This document shows, one piece after another, positions 22,591-34,891 of a stretch of DNA of 64,000 bases. The notes beneath the pieces are model-generated. The model was not told the origin of the DNA. It ran no database searches and saw only the letters and a list, made by a program, of their open reading frames with translations. This stretch comes from Chrysoporthe austroafricana (Eukaryota > Ascomycota > Sordariomycetes > Diaporthales > Cryphonectriaceae). The stretch is taken from the NCBI GenBank assembly GCA_001051155.2, contig JYIP02000008.1:1488001-1552000 (forward strand). The letters run 5' to 3'. Positions within the stretch are counted from its first letter, which is position 1, and every line of letters begins with the position of its first letter. Position numbers and translations under genes: made by a program.

Positions 22591-25500
22591 TTAAAATATC
22601 CAGGTGAAGGTCTCCTTCACGTTAAATGAGATCTTTCGTCTGTAATAGTCGTATAGTCAGTATCATTTTCATCATCCCTCCCACCCATTCAGGCAAGACT
22701 CCTCAAACAACTTACCTAATATCGACACTCGAAGCCCCAACGAGCACCTCAAACGCGCCCTCCTCAGCAACCCAAGCTCTCAAGCTCGTATCATAGTACC
22801 CGACAGCATGCTTATCAATGCTCACTCGCAGATGTTTTGTCTCGCCCGCCTCGAGCCAGACCTTCTCGAAAGCCACGAGCTCCTTCTCGGGACGAGGTAG
22901 GCGCGACTTCACGTCCCTCACGTAGACCTGGACCGTCTCGAAGCCGTCGACATCTCCGATGTTGCTCACAGCAAGCATCATAATGACTGGGTCAGATGCG
23001 GCCAAGATCTTAGATGAAAACGATGGTCTCCCGTACTCGAACATTGTGTAGGATAGCCCATGACCGAAGGGAAAAAGCGGGGCAATGCGGGCGCGCTCGT
23101 AGTGCCTGTAGCCGATGTAGAGGCCCTCGCCGTAAACGACTTCGAGATTCTCGCCGGGCCAATTGTGGTAGGCGGGTGCATCCTCAAGTCGTCGGGGAAA
23201 TGTGCACTGCGACCAGATGGCTCCCTGTCAGCTACTAACCAAGGTCAAGGGACATTATCGAGTGACGAGCTGTACCTACCGGAAGCTTTCCGCTGGGGTT
23301 CTTCAACCCGAATAGCACATCCGCCAGGGCATTGCCGGCCTCCTGTCCCTGATACCACGCTTGAACAATGGCAGGGACTCTATCAGCCCATGGCATAGTC
23401 ACCGGTGAGCCAGACTGATTGACTACCACAGTCCTCGGGTTCGCCTTTAGAACAGCCTCAACGAGACGGTCCTGGCTACCGTCCGAAGGCAGATCCATCG
23501 TTTGCCTGTCATATCCTTCCGATTCCCACTCAGCATCGAGACCCACTACCACCACCGCCACGTCGGCCCTCCTGGCCGCTTCTACCGCCTCCTGGAGATA
23601 ATTGACTTTATCCTCTTCCTTGAAGCCGATGCGGCAGCCGCCATATTTATGCGTCATGTTGAACTGCTTCTGTTTCGATAATGGCCGCAGCTCGTTCGTC
23701 ATCTCGATCTTGAGCTCAACAGCCTTGCCAGCCTGCATGTCTGTCTCGACGAGATAGTCTATCGAGCCATCAAACATTGCCTCGCCCTCTTCCGTCCAGT
23801 CCCACAGATCTAGTGCAAGTTTGCCGTCTAGATACAGCTTCCCAGGTCCGACACTCATGAAGCTGATAGTGTGCCTTCCGGTAGTCGTTGGGATAAGGTA
23901 CGTTGTAGCAATGGCTGACCACTCTGGACCAACTTGTGCGAGTGGTGCAGAGTCCCACAAGAACAAGTCGGTATTCGTGCGCCTCTGGTTGACCACAGAC
24001 GGACCTTCGAATTTGTCGCCAGCAAACCAGTCAATCGCTACGCCGGGCTTACCCTCCTTCGTCTTACAAAATGGTGATGCCACAGGTAACCACTTGTTGA
24101 TATGGCATCCCTGGGCATATATCACCTCTTGTTTTGCAACCCTCTTGATGCTTTCCAGAGGTAGCGTGTTGTAGTAGGGGTTGAGACTCGCACTTCCTCC
24201 ACCTCCTGCGATTGCGCGATTCGCATTGGGACCTATGACTGCAACCTTGGCCTTCTCTTGGTCAATCGGTAAAATCGCTCCTTCGTTCTTCAGCAGCGTT
24301 AGACCTTGAGCACCTGCTTCTCGGATGAGAGCTCGTGTCTTGGGTTGATTGTCTTCCCGTTCTGGCCTCTCCTCGGACATGTCGTCTCCTCTGACTCGAT
24401 GTACCAGCGTCAAAACATTCTCTGCGGACTGGTCTATGTCTTTTTGCGAGATTTTTCGTTGATCGAGTGCTGCGAGAACTTTCTCAAACCTCCACTTGGT
24501 CGAGAAAGGGAACTCGATATCGCATCCCGCTCTAATAGACTCAACCGTTGAATTCACACCTCCCCAGTCTGACATCACCGTCCTGCGGGGGCATGTGAGT
24601 TTTTTTCAACCAAGGGTTACTTTGTCGGCATCCGCACTTACCCGTCGTAGCCCCATTCACCGCGGAGAATGTCTCTCAGATTATGAGTGTTCATGTCCGC
24701 GTGTACGCCATTCACAAGATTGTAAGATGTCATGACGGCCCATGGATTGGCCTCCCGCACAGCGATCTCGAATGGTTTCAGATAGATTTCCCGCAGAGGC
24801 CGCTCTTGGACCAGGGAATCTATCGTCAATCGATGCGTCTCCTGCTCGTTTCCAACGAAATCTGGCGACCGGGTCAGCTGAGATGAATTGGATGTTTTCT
24901 CGGCATTACGAACGCTTTATGGTGGCAGCAACGCCCTTCTGCTGTAAGCCACGAATATATTGGGCCGCCAACTTCCCCGTCAGAAGTGGATCTTCTGAGA
25001 AGGACTCAAAGTTCCTGCCGCCTAAGGGATGGCGGTGTATGCAGACCGTTGGGGCAAGCAGAATGTGGGCCGATCTGCCCTTGGCCTCGAGGGCAAGATG
25101 TTGACCGACTTCATACAGCAGTTCTCGGTTCCAAGTTGCGGCAAGCGAGACACCACAAGGGAATAATGCGGCCTATATATTGCTCAGCATTTGTATCCTC
25201 GGGCTTTCTGCATCGAGTGACGGGAATACCTTTGTGCCGCCAACAAAAATTCCGCCTCGAGCACCGTTAGGGCCATCGCTCGTTTTCGCTGCTGGTATGC
25301 CTTTAGAAGTGATTGCTTTCGTTCTCCAGAAATCAGCTGCTGTTAGCAGTGAGACCTAGAGACATCAGTGACCCTCAAGGGCTTCTGGATTTCAACGATA
25401 ACAAGCTGACCTTCTCTTCTTGCGTCAGTCGAGCGACCATCTTCCTTGCCCATGCCCTGTCTTTGTCGAGATTCCTCTGTATCAGATCTGGACTGTCCGG

Positions 25501-25644
25501 CGCAGAAATGTCTGTGTCAGGGGTGCGGCACGATTCGGCGCTCCCAAAAGGAGATGCCTCCATCGGGGACGGCTCCAAAGGGGACGCATTGAAGTCGATG
25601 TCACTATCCATAGCCAGCTCTCCTACAGCCTCTACTGTCGTCAT
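22591..25644 (-). CDS. GH3 beta-glucosidase with PA14 insert, intracellular type
   Basis: Seven exons: 25644-25411, 25355-25230, 25172-24914, 24861-24642, 24582-23280, 23206-22716, 22639-22591; 893 residues. Phases agree at every joint; several donors are weak (GTCAGC, GTTCGT). After a Ser/Pro/Asp-rich N-terminus with no signal peptide come the GH3 N-domain (SDGPNGARGG, PLGGRNFESFSEDP, K206-H207-F208), the catalytic nucleophile Asp285 in VMSDWGG, a PA14 insert (about WFAGDKFEGPSV to KVNYLQEA), the GH3 C-domain and a fibronectin-III-like end (FPFGHGLSYTMFEYG...). The short last exon supplies the usual ending ISFNVKETFTWIF. It should cleave terminal beta-glucose from oligosaccharides or glycosides, in the cytoplasm because no export signal is seen. 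Confidence 0.92.
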
Positions 25645-28600
25645 GTTGCGTGACCTTGCAATCCAGCTATTTGGTGTGGAAACCGTGTGAACTTGATGTT
25701 GCAAGACAGCTAGGAGTGCCCGCAAAGGTAAGAGAGCCCCAGCTAACCACTAGGTTCCAGTCAGACGTTTAGGAAACGAGTGCGAGTATTTTAACCAGGA
25801 ACGAGTGAATGTGACAGAAAACTAAAAGGGATCTTTGGAATCAGATTTGGTGAGCCAAAAGCGGGAATATGGTGGTTGTGAACGGGGGCATTTCATCACC
25901 TGGGTAGTTCGTGGGGTGACACGATTCCTATATAAGCGCTGAGCGTTCCGGGATGGGTACCTCTCACCTCCCGAGATTTAGCCGCAATACAAATGAAGAA
26001 AATCGGACAAATCCTTGAATGATAGATCGGTCGCAGAAAACGAGAACTACAAGTTAGGCTGGAAAAGATTGGTAGAGATCTGACACGTGAGGTATATTCA
26101 GAGCCAGCCTCGGCTCCGTGTGTCCCGTCAAAGCACAGTTTTATGAAAGATCGACAACGAAAAGCTGTCATGCATATTGAAATACATGGAATTACCGGAG
26201 CGGAAAGAGTGTAACCAGTGGGAATGTTTCCTGAGCCCTACTAGAGTGTGCCTGACCAGCGCAGCACCATGTCACTTGACCATTACTGCTTTGAGATCTC
26301 ATCTATCGCAGGCTTTGAAGGGAAGCAGGCACGTCGGTAGGGACGGACCGCATGAGCGGCGGACTTCGCGGCAGGCCGTAAGACTGTAAGGGGAGGAAGT
26401 TCAGCGCGCTGATACCGCTGATGGGAACAGGGTTGATTCAACACAGTCTGGCCATCTCTGTTGATGAACTTATCGATGCTGAATAAACTCTTGGCGTCGG
26501 ATCGACGTTCGGATGGGCAGATGTGGTCCAGTCGCCAGGACATCGCAACCCGCGAAGACAGGAAGCATGCTCGGAGTTCACAAGTATTGTCCTCTCCACA
26601 TCCTCTCCAGTCGGGACGTTTTGATGGCTGCAGCCACGTTAGCACAGGCAGGGTCCCTGGTTGGAAGACGCGAGATGGACCGAAGTTCCTGCATCCCGAC
26701 TGCGTGAGACGGTAATTCGGGAATGCAAAGGGCTGCGGCCTTCGATCCCTGTCAACTAAGGCGATTGCCAGCCCCGGTCACTATCGCCGATCCTTCATAA
26801 ACGTCTTGACGCCCATGGTGCCATGCTGCGTCGTGCTGTTGGTATCATGGCCTGCTCCTGGCCCTTGATCGCTTGCTGGCATGGTATGGAGATTGATTGG
26901 GCCCTTCTCACGACGGCCGCCAGGATATGCGCGGGTCTAAGCATCGTCTGTACCGGACACCACCTTCTGAGAGGGCTATGGCGTCGCCTCGATGCGAATA
27001 CGGTGTGCGAATCTGTCTGTGGTTCGTACCACACGGCTTTTGGTAAGCCGGAGGTCGTACCAGATACCTCTTGAGGGCTGCAGTAATGCTTTTGCACCGG
27101 AGAAACGAGCCTGTGGGCAGCATGACCCAATAGGATGTGGAAGAACGTGAGGCATGGATCTCTGCGCGGGATCGCAGACTGCTGCTCCTGGGCACTATCG
27201 AGCCGTTGCGTAGAAGTACAGCTTGTTTGGAGAACAGCAGTTCCGCCTCTTGATTGCGGCACGGTGCCCGGGGCGGCAGCCCGGGCCGGAACTCCTCCAA
27301 TCGAGTGGGCCTCTTCGGATCATCTGGATGGCTAGTCGGAAGATCCCACGCGAGGCTCGGGCCCGCCGCCGACTTCAAGCCGTCCTTACGCACGGCTCTG
27401 GGCAGCAGCACAGGTCGCGCAGAGCGCGTTGTCCCCTCGCCCGGACTGTCGTATCGAAGCAGTAGATCCGCAGTCGGCCAGATAATCCCGCCTCCATTGC
27501 AAGCGACGGGAGACGACATGCAGGTTCGAGCCGCTGTGACAACGGTCGGCGGGCGCCTGTCGGAGATGGCTGCGATTCGTGGACGGTGAGCACTGAGCAC
27601 CGGGCCCAGCACGGTCCCAATCCGGCTGAACGTCCTCCACCCTGACCACCGAGGATGGTGAAACATAGGCCAAGGGAGGCCCATCAAAGAGCCGCTGCTG
27701 CATGGCCCGGCGGGGCTCTGGCTCATGACAGGACCACGGACGACCAGATAGGAACCACAGCATCCGTCCCAACCGAGTCGCATCATCGATTATCTGTGGG
27801 TGCTCTCGCCGGCATCGAGATCTATCAGCGACGGCCACGCGCTCCCAGACTTATTAATCCCCCGGCCGGCAGCACCCCTGGGCCAGGACCGAAGTCAGGC
27901 CATGCCGCTCAAGGCAGGATGGGTGCGGGTTATCTATCCCTGGGACACGCAAGCACATTAGCAGGGGATGCAACCTGGTCCTTCGCCCTGGCGACAGAAG
28001 ACACACACCAACGTTGCATATATATACGGCTGAGCCGAGCAACACTCGGGGTTATTGCACGACGGACGCAACGAGGGACCTCGTGGGGGGCTGGCATGAC
28101 GGCGCGAGGGGTGCTGCGGGAGGACGGCACTGCACCCGTCGGAAGGCTTGTGTCGACATCCTAGAGGCTCTGGGCGGCGACAGGAGGAGAGAACGACAGA
28201 GAAGGGAGCTGACAGAGGCCAAGGTGCTGCTGAGGCGAGAGCCTCTCGGGGCGAGCCTGGATCTATCGAATCGGCACGAGGCGGGCTGGGTGGTGGCGCA
28301 TCGTGGGAATGAAGTTGTCCCGATGACGAATCGGAGAGAATGCAGGCTGTCTCCGCTGAACCTTGCAGGGTTGCAGAGGCCCCCAGAGCTCGGCGCATGA
28401 GAGACACGCCAGTAGTCTGCGGGTCCCAAGAGGCTGGTTTGAATGGGCAGGCGTGACAGGTACAGAACAAGGTCACGGTGCCTTCCGTACCAAGATCCTA
28501 CTAGGTACTATCACACACGGCAGGTACTATGGAAGGTAAGGGTGGGGCTCTTAGCTAAGACAGAAGCAATGACGCCGCAAATGACTTCCACATCCAGAGC

Positions 28601-29678
28601 CACCGCCTCAGCCTCCGTATCTGGCAGTCTGGGAGGAGCCGTGCTCTGGAAGACCTCTCCTGCGACCTACCTCCCTTCTCCTTGCCAGCAGGCTGCGGTC
28701 TCATATCCACGTATAGCCCAGTGGCGTCGCGGCGATCAACGCCGTATGCTCCTTCGCCCCCCACAGGTCGCTTGTCGAGATTGCGCTACCAGTCATCGTC
28801 TAAGCCTGGTCGACCGAGAAATAAACAGCTGCAACATCTGGTATCGAGACGATCTGTCGCCATCCGAGGCTTGGCTTACGAGAGAGCTGTAGGTCGTCTT
28901 CCTCCTCCGTAGGAATAACCTGGCCTTCTTTGATGCCACCAGGCTCTCGATCCGACACGAAGAGTGGGCATAGGATTAACAGTCCAAGAGCCGGAGAAGA
29001 GCATCTCCTCGGTCAGACCAGGTTCGCGCTGGAGGAATTAGAGGAATTCCTACTTCTTGCAATTCACATGCTACCGAATGCTGTCTTCTCACAACCTTCT
29101 GAGCACAATATGCAGACTGATCGGAGCTGGTCACGCCGTGTCTGTCAAGTCCTGTCACATATCACGATCGTGTCGTTCGATGTACTGTGTAGGCGTACCT
29201 TCGTCGTAAGCCTGGATGGGATGCCGCAGTCTCTGCTGTGTGTCTTTGATTCAATGTTCATCCTTGGCTCGGAGAAGCTCAATCGGACGTTCGTTCTCCA
29301 GCTTCGCAACACCTTCGCGGCCTTGGGTACAAAGCCTGCCAGACCGTAGTGCCATTCAGTCTCATGTGTGAGACCGAAGAAGCTCTGTCACGGTGCCCAG
29401 GTGCTCTCGTATGGACATGGCATCCTTCCTCCGAGCACACTCCTAGACCTTGGTGGGATATCTCTGCGATACTATGCATGCGATATTGGTCCAATAAGCA
29501 CAGGACAGGGTCGACCCGAAGCCCGTCAAGAGCCCACCCCATGACTAGACACTTGCCAAATCGACTTCGGAAGCTCCATCCGTGGACTGCATACCGGTAT
29601 GCTTCTAGTCTACCCGGTGGAGAAGATTCAACTTTCGCCTGCACGGATCTCCATGCTCACGCGACTGCTTCGGTTATC

Positions 29679-29716
29679 CACACACACACACACGCACACA
29701 CATACACAGACACCCA
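29679..29716. repeat. CA microsatellite
   Basis: Interrupted (CA)n run of about 35 bp inside the gene-poor stretch. Confidence 0.9.
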
Positions 29717-31390
29717 GTCCAGCGCTTCCAACGGCCAAGTTCTGCGTCCAGGTCGAAGCAGTGCATGAGGTCTTGGCATCACGTTGGCCACCCTCTGCCC
29801 TTGTGCTCACGAGATGACGCCACACCATCGGCCTTTGGATGCGAGCTCCACGAGGATACGAGTCTCCGATGGGTGGACGCACATCTCGTGGGGGGATGAC
29901 GGGAGATGGTGTCGAGATTGTGTCGTTTATCTTAGTGTGACGGCGCAACGTTTCAGTAACCTCGTCCCGGATCATGAGGCCTGGCGGTAGCGACGCATGA
30001 CCTCGCTCTCACTAATGGTAACTGATACGATGATTGTGTTTCGCTCCTCGATTCGCCCGCCCACGCCGGGCCGCAAGATGATGGTGCCCTTGTGGTACCC
30101 TCCTTTCATTTTATCTGGCATGCGTCCGTCAGCATCCCACATTTTCAAGCACTTCTGATTAGCGTCCTTGCTTCTTCTTATCGAGTAAGGCATCCGGTTC
30201 TCACAATGTTATCGGCGCTGCTTCCAAGGCTCCACCTCCTCAAGACGATGAACGATGACCAACATCAAAACGCATTCATATGACGCAAAAAGTCGATAAG
30301 AGTGGTCAATAGTCATCGGGTGACTAGAAGAGGGAGAAAAGATCGTCATGGTACCGTGTACGGACCACCCGGCCCAGACCGGGAGTCTATCGTGCGGGAG
30401 ACCTCCCCCAGTGTGATTCCATCTTCAACAGACCACATAGTCAGGGTGTGAAGGCTCCCGCGGTGCTGGAGCTTCTCATCCATCATCCCAGCCCGTTTCC
30501 ACAGCAGCTTGTGCGTGGGACAGCTGGTCAGCAGCACACAATCCAGATGCTCGCAACGATCCAAAGTCCGATGCCCTGGGTCGCCAGATAGCCCCTCGAG
30601 AAACAGCTCTCCGTCCAACACAAACACCGACGGAACAATACGAACAAGAAGAACGTTAAGAACGTGACGAGGATGGAATGAATATGTCGGCGCCACTCCC
30701 GACTTGGAGGATTACTGAACTCTTCTGCCTAAGCCGTCCGAAAGTGCTGGGCCAAAGACTGCCTATACCTACCTCTGTGTCAATGCTAGCCATCTTCTCT
30801 GCCAACCTGTTCAGAGGCATCAACACACAAGTATCGCATCCAATGCATCACTAAAGGCCTGGCACTTGCAGGCCTGAATGGCACATGCCGCTCTTCTGAT
30901 ACCTCACCTGGCTTTTCACCAGCCCAGCTGATGAGGTCCTGAATCTCCCAATTTCATGATCAGGTCTAGTCAAATCTCAGACGCGTCATGATGGGTCGGG
31001 GTGGATATATAGTCAGCCAAGCTAACAAAGCTCAAGCAGGTTGATGATAGGGTCGCAAGATATTTCCTAGGGCACCCTCGGCCAGCAACTTTACAAAGAC
31101 AAGAGAGATTGCTCCTCAAGCTATGGCTGAGGAAGATGCACCCATCGAACGAGATGCTACTTCCAATTCGTCTGGCTTGTGGGGTATCCGTCCTTGGCGG
31201 TGAAGCCACTGAGCCTAGCAATCAGTTGTCTCACCAGCCAGCCAGAGCCTCGAATGAAAGACCAGCTACCAGCCAACTGGGCGTCGTCAGTCTCAGTACT
31301 GACTGCGTGCTAGCGCAAGGCATTACCGATGGCTCTCGGAGCCGCCTGCTGCATAAACTGGAAGGTCTTGCGTGGAACAATACCGAGAGG

Positions 31391-31434
31391 AAAAAAAAAA
31401 AAAAAAGAAAGAAAGAAAGAAAGAAAGAAAAAAA
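31391..31434. repeat. Poly-A followed by GAAA repeat
   Basis: A run of 16 A followed by about five GAAA units and a second A run. It could be a decayed tail of an inserted retroelement or simply a microsatellite. Confidence 0.9.
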
Positions 31435-32010
31435 GGGTGGCAGAGCCTGGGTGTGGAGCGCCCCAGAGAAGCGAGGGAGAGTCTGGCCTGGATATAGAGT
31501 CACCATGCTGGACTCAATCGAGGTTGGTCGCGGCCTAGATCGCCATAGATCGGATATAGGCGCGGGTGGCGAACGAGATCGGAGTGGCAGCCGGTGGCAG
31601 CCGGTCATGCTGTATAACGGTCGTCTCACCGCTCTCACATGGGCCGGAATCTACTACGGTACCGCGATGGCGCCCTGTGAGGCTGCGTCCTCTTGTCTCT
31701 GATGTCATCTGTCCTGAGTAGGGCGATTGATCGTAGCAGCCAGTGGCACCTCCAGGGATTCCTCAGCCGCGCGGCGCGTTGTATCACAGCAGTTCTCATG
31801 TCACGCCCTTCTTCACCCAATCTATAATGTATATGGATGGGGCCCTGAAGTTTCAAAAGTAGTCATTAGTTGTGAAATGCTTCAAGGAAATGAGGTGCTC
31901 CGCCTCGGTGTACGTGGGCGCTCATCAGTCAGCATGTTAATCTGATCATCCCCGCAGTTCAACCCCGGCCCGGTAACCGCTGCCTCCGTGATGAGCCTTT
32001 TCACGGTGTC

Positions 32011-32060
32011 CCTTGGGAACATGGGGGAACATGTTGGGACATGCTAGGACATGCTGGGTG
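32011..32060. repeat. Five-copy 10-bp tandem repeat upstream of the zinc transporter
   Basis: Exact 10-bp periodicity: each unit starts ATG (or CCT in the first) and ends GGGAAC, GGGAC, AGGAC or GGGTG. The repeat lies about 490 bp before the transporter ATG. Confidence 0.85.
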
Positions 32061-32546
32061 CAGCTTTGAGCACTTTATTTGAGCTTCCTGCGCAGAATTG
32101 GCCCTCCTGCCTTTGAACCTGTAGTCTCCAGGGGAGCTTGGTTTCTCAATCCTGTCCATGCCGATAACACGACTGTGCACGACGTCACCATACTTAGTAG
32201 GGGCTTCTCAAAATATTCCGCAGTGGCGCCCGTCAGCGCCGCTTTGATAGCCGATAGCGCCCTCTCAAGCTCCACTCTAGCGAACCTGACAAACCAGCAG
32301 CGCCTGCCCTCCGATCCATCAATCCTTTCTTTCTGGACCAAACACAGACGGCAACATTGCTCAGCGCCAGCACCTGGGCTACGACACACGACACACGCCA
32401 GCTACAGGAATTCGGTACACAGACAGGAAGCCCGCGCGTCCTGCCCGCGGCTGCTTCAAACATCCTGCAGTCGACAAAGCTAGGGAGCCAGACGACAGAC
32501 ACCTGTCCGTGAAGGAGGGCAACGGAGCCCTCGACGCTCAGGCAAG

Positions 32547-34268
32547 ATGGCGTGGTCAAAGTCTACTCGCATCAGCATCATGCTGGGCATCGACATCGCC
32601 TTCTTCCTTGTCGAGCTCATCTCCGGCTTCCTCGTCCACTCGCTGGCCCTGATGGCCGACGCCTTCCACATGCTCAACGACATCATCTCGCTGCTGGTCG
32701 GGCTCTGGGCCGTCCGCCTCGCGCAGAAGGCCACCACCGACAAGTACTCCTACGGTTGGCTGCGCGCCGAGATCCTGGGCGCCTTCTTCAACGCCGTCTT
32801 CCTGATCGCCCTCTGCGTCTCAATTGTCCTTGAGGCCATCACGCGCTTCTTCGAGCCCCCCGAGATCTCGAACCCGAAGCTGATCCTGATCGTTGGCTCC
32901 CTCGGTCTTGCGTCGAACCTGGTCGGGTTCCTGGTGCTCGGAGGACACGGCCACTCGCATGGACACGAGCACGGCGACGGCGAACATGAACACGGACACG
33001 GGCACGAGCACGAGCACGCACACAACGACCTCAGCGTCGCGGAGGAGGGCAGGGCCGGTGCGGACCAGGCCGAAGAGCAGGACGGCCCGATCCTGGAGTA
33101 TCTCCCCGAAGTTGTGGTGTCTAAGTTTAAGCATAAGAGCTCCGCGTCTACGGGATCAAAGCGGATATCATTCGACGAGGCCTCCCAGGCAACCGAGAGA
33201 ACTGGCAGCAGGGCATCACACCGCGGCAGGTCGCGGCGCCGCGGTAGCAGTGGCCGCGCCAACGTCACGAGCATCGACGATATCAGTATCTACCCTTCCA
33301 GCTTCCGACAGGACATCCTGGCAGCGACGCGACCGCACCCGCAGGAGGTGAGCTCGGACAGCGGTGACGACGTGGACAGTACTGTTGTGAACGAGCAGGC
33401 CACGGAGACCACGCCTCTGATCGGAAAGAACGGCAGCACGGGCAACGGTGACGGCAAGCACATTGACTCTGTATCCAAGCCGTCTCGGTCTAGGAGGGAC
33501 TCGAGCCTGCACCACACGCACAACCACAACAAGCCTCGCAAGCCGGGCCAGTCGAGCCACGGCCACAGCCACGCCGACATGGGCATGAACGCCATGATCC
33601 TGCATGTCCTAGGCGACGCTCTCGGCAACGTGGGTGTCATCGTCACAGCCCTCATCATCTGGTTGACCGACTGGCCGGGCAAGTACTACGCCGACCCGGC
33701 CGTGTCCCTCTTCATCACCCTCATCATCCTCAAATCCGCACTCCCCCTCACCTTCGCCACCTCCAAGATCCTCTTGCAAGCCACGCCCGAGGGCGTCGAG
33801 GTCCAGGACATCCGCGAGGATATCGAGGCGCTGCCCGGCGTCATCACCTGTCACCACATCCACATTTGGCAGCTGTCCGACTCCAAGGTCGTCGCGTCTA
33901 TGCACATACACGTCGCCTTCCCCATCTCCGAGGCCGGCGGCGAGAAGTATATGGTGCTGTCCAAGCGGGTGCGCCGGTGTCTGCACGCATACGGCATCCA
34001 CTCCGCGACGATCCAGCCCGAGTTCTGTCTCGACGAGACGCACGGCCACGAGGAGGATGCCGAGCAGGCATTCAACGTCGACGGCGCTGCGGAGATGCGC
34101 AAGTGCAGGTCCACGGGCGAGGACGCATGCCTGCTGGAGTGCGTCGACGACTGTGTCGGCCAGGGGTGCTGCTCGACGAGCGCCACGGCCGTGGGCGGCT
34201 CCGTGAGGAGTGAGAGCAGCCACTCCGCGCACAGCCTTGGGGAGGCCGGGCACGCGCACCACCACTAG
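32547..34268 (+). CDS. ZRC1: ZRC1/COT1-type CDF zinc transporter
   Basis: A single exon encodes 573 residues; the start is the ATG that places the first span immediately (ISIMLGIDIAFFLVELISG). Six membrane spans are arranged as four, a long cytosolic loop, then two. The intramembrane metal sites are present: H and D in LMADAFHMLND (span 2) and in ILHVLGDALGN (span 5). The loop contains a His-rich run (HGHSHGHEHGDGEHEHGHG) plus phospho-acceptor-like Ser clusters, and a CDF C-terminal domain follows (DIREDIEALPGV...HIHIWQLSDS). A Cys-rich extension lies near the C-terminus (CLLECVDDCVGQGCC). Family members move zinc, and sometimes cobalt, into the vacuole in exchange for protons and give metal tolerance. 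Confidence 0.95.
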   Translation: MAWSKSTRISIMLGIDIAFFLVELISGFLVHSLALMADAFHMLNDIISLLVGLWAVRLAQKATTDKYSYGWLRAEILGAFFNAVFLIALCVSIVLEAITRFFEPPEISNPKLILIVGSLGLASNLVGFLVLGGHGHSHGHEHGDGEHEHGHGHEHEHAHNDLSVAEEGRAGADQAEEQDGPILEYLPEVVVSKFKHKSSASTGSKRISFDEASQATERTGSRASHRGRSRRRGSSGRANVTSIDDISIYPSSFRQDILAATRPHPQEVSSDSGDDVDSTVVNEQATETTPLIGKNGSTGNGDGKHIDSVSKPSRSRRDSSLHHTHNHNKPRKPGQSSHGHSHADMGMNAMILHVLGDALGNVGVIVTALIIWLTDWPGKYYADPAVSLFITLIILKSALPLTFATSKILLQATPEGVEVQDIREDIEALPGVITCHHIHIWQLSDSKVVASMHIHVAFPISEAGGEKYMVLSKRVRRCLHAYGIHSATIQPEFCLDETHGHEEDAEQAFNVDGAAEMRKCRSTGEDACLLECVDDCVGQGCCSTSATAVGGSVRSESSHSAHSLGEAGHAHHH

Positions 34269-34891
34269 GAGGAGATGTGCTTGTCGCCCGTCGCTTTTAG
34301 ATTTCCTTTATTCGGGGTGTAATGCCCGTCAAAGTTTTGTTTTCGGGGGAGCGGAGGGCGGAGGATGATACCACTCGGTTGCTCACGGAGGGTTGAGTAT
34401 CTCGGAGGCAACATCAAGTCACTTCATAAAATCACGACTGCGCAACACGATCGGGGCCCCGGCCTCGACATCCATCGGCTAGCTCGCTAATCAGACATAC
34501 AAAGAGCCTCAATTCTTTCTCTTTTCTAACATTCTATTCTTGTGTATAATGGCTTACATTTGACTTCCCGTCAATCGCACATTCGGATCTCGGGCGTTGA
34601 GCAGAAGAGAAAAGGGCGGAATGGTTAGTGATTGATGGGTCAGAACGGGCGTTGGTGGCTGTCTGGGTTTGCTTTGTTTTCTTCTTTGTAGAATGTTATC
34701 CCGGTATCAATGTTGAGAGCAAGGAAACATACCGATATCTTCAAGGCGTCCCAGATCTTGCCGTTGTATACGGACCCCACCCGTCCTAGTAGCCAAGGAC
34801 TCCCCATTCCCAATGAGACGCCGCTCAGCTGCCAGCGCAGCATCCCGTCGGAGGCGACGCGACAGTCACGCACCCGGCCCGACACACCACC
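34269..34891. other. Intergenic between convergent genes
   Basis: About 620 bp between the zinc transporter and the RBR ligase 3' ends. No gene recognised; the AT-rich part around 34500-34560 probably carries polyadenylation signals. Confidence 0.5.

Larger units (their letters stand above)
25645..32546. other. Gene-poor stretch of about 6.9 kb
   Basis: No gene can be supported on either strand. Several open frames of 100-290 codons occur at 26.9-28.9 kb, but they overlap in many frames at once, are rich in Arg/Pro/Ser and show no family motif, as expected of GC-rich noncoding DNA. The stretch includes the promoter of the GH3 gene at its left end and of the zinc transporter at its right end, plus simple repeats listed separately. 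It could hold noncoding transcripts or heavily decayed mobile DNA. Confidence 0.5.

Noticed and set aside
26908..28476. Several long open frames (up to 292 codons) on both strands
   Set aside because: They overlap in many frames, are rich in Arg/Ser/Pro, show no motif or splice structure, and most begin at non-ATG codons; typical of GC-rich noncoding DNA.
29679..29716. CRISPR-like periodic repeat
   Set aside because: It is a plain CA microsatellite without spacers, in a eukaryotic genome.
30346..30696. 116-codon minus-strand frame with protein-like look
   Set aside because: It opens with GTG, has no splice partners and no recognisable motif.
31930..32000. Possible tRNA (a TTCAACCCC string resembling a T-arm)
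   Set aside because: I could not fold acceptor, D and anticodon arms around it.
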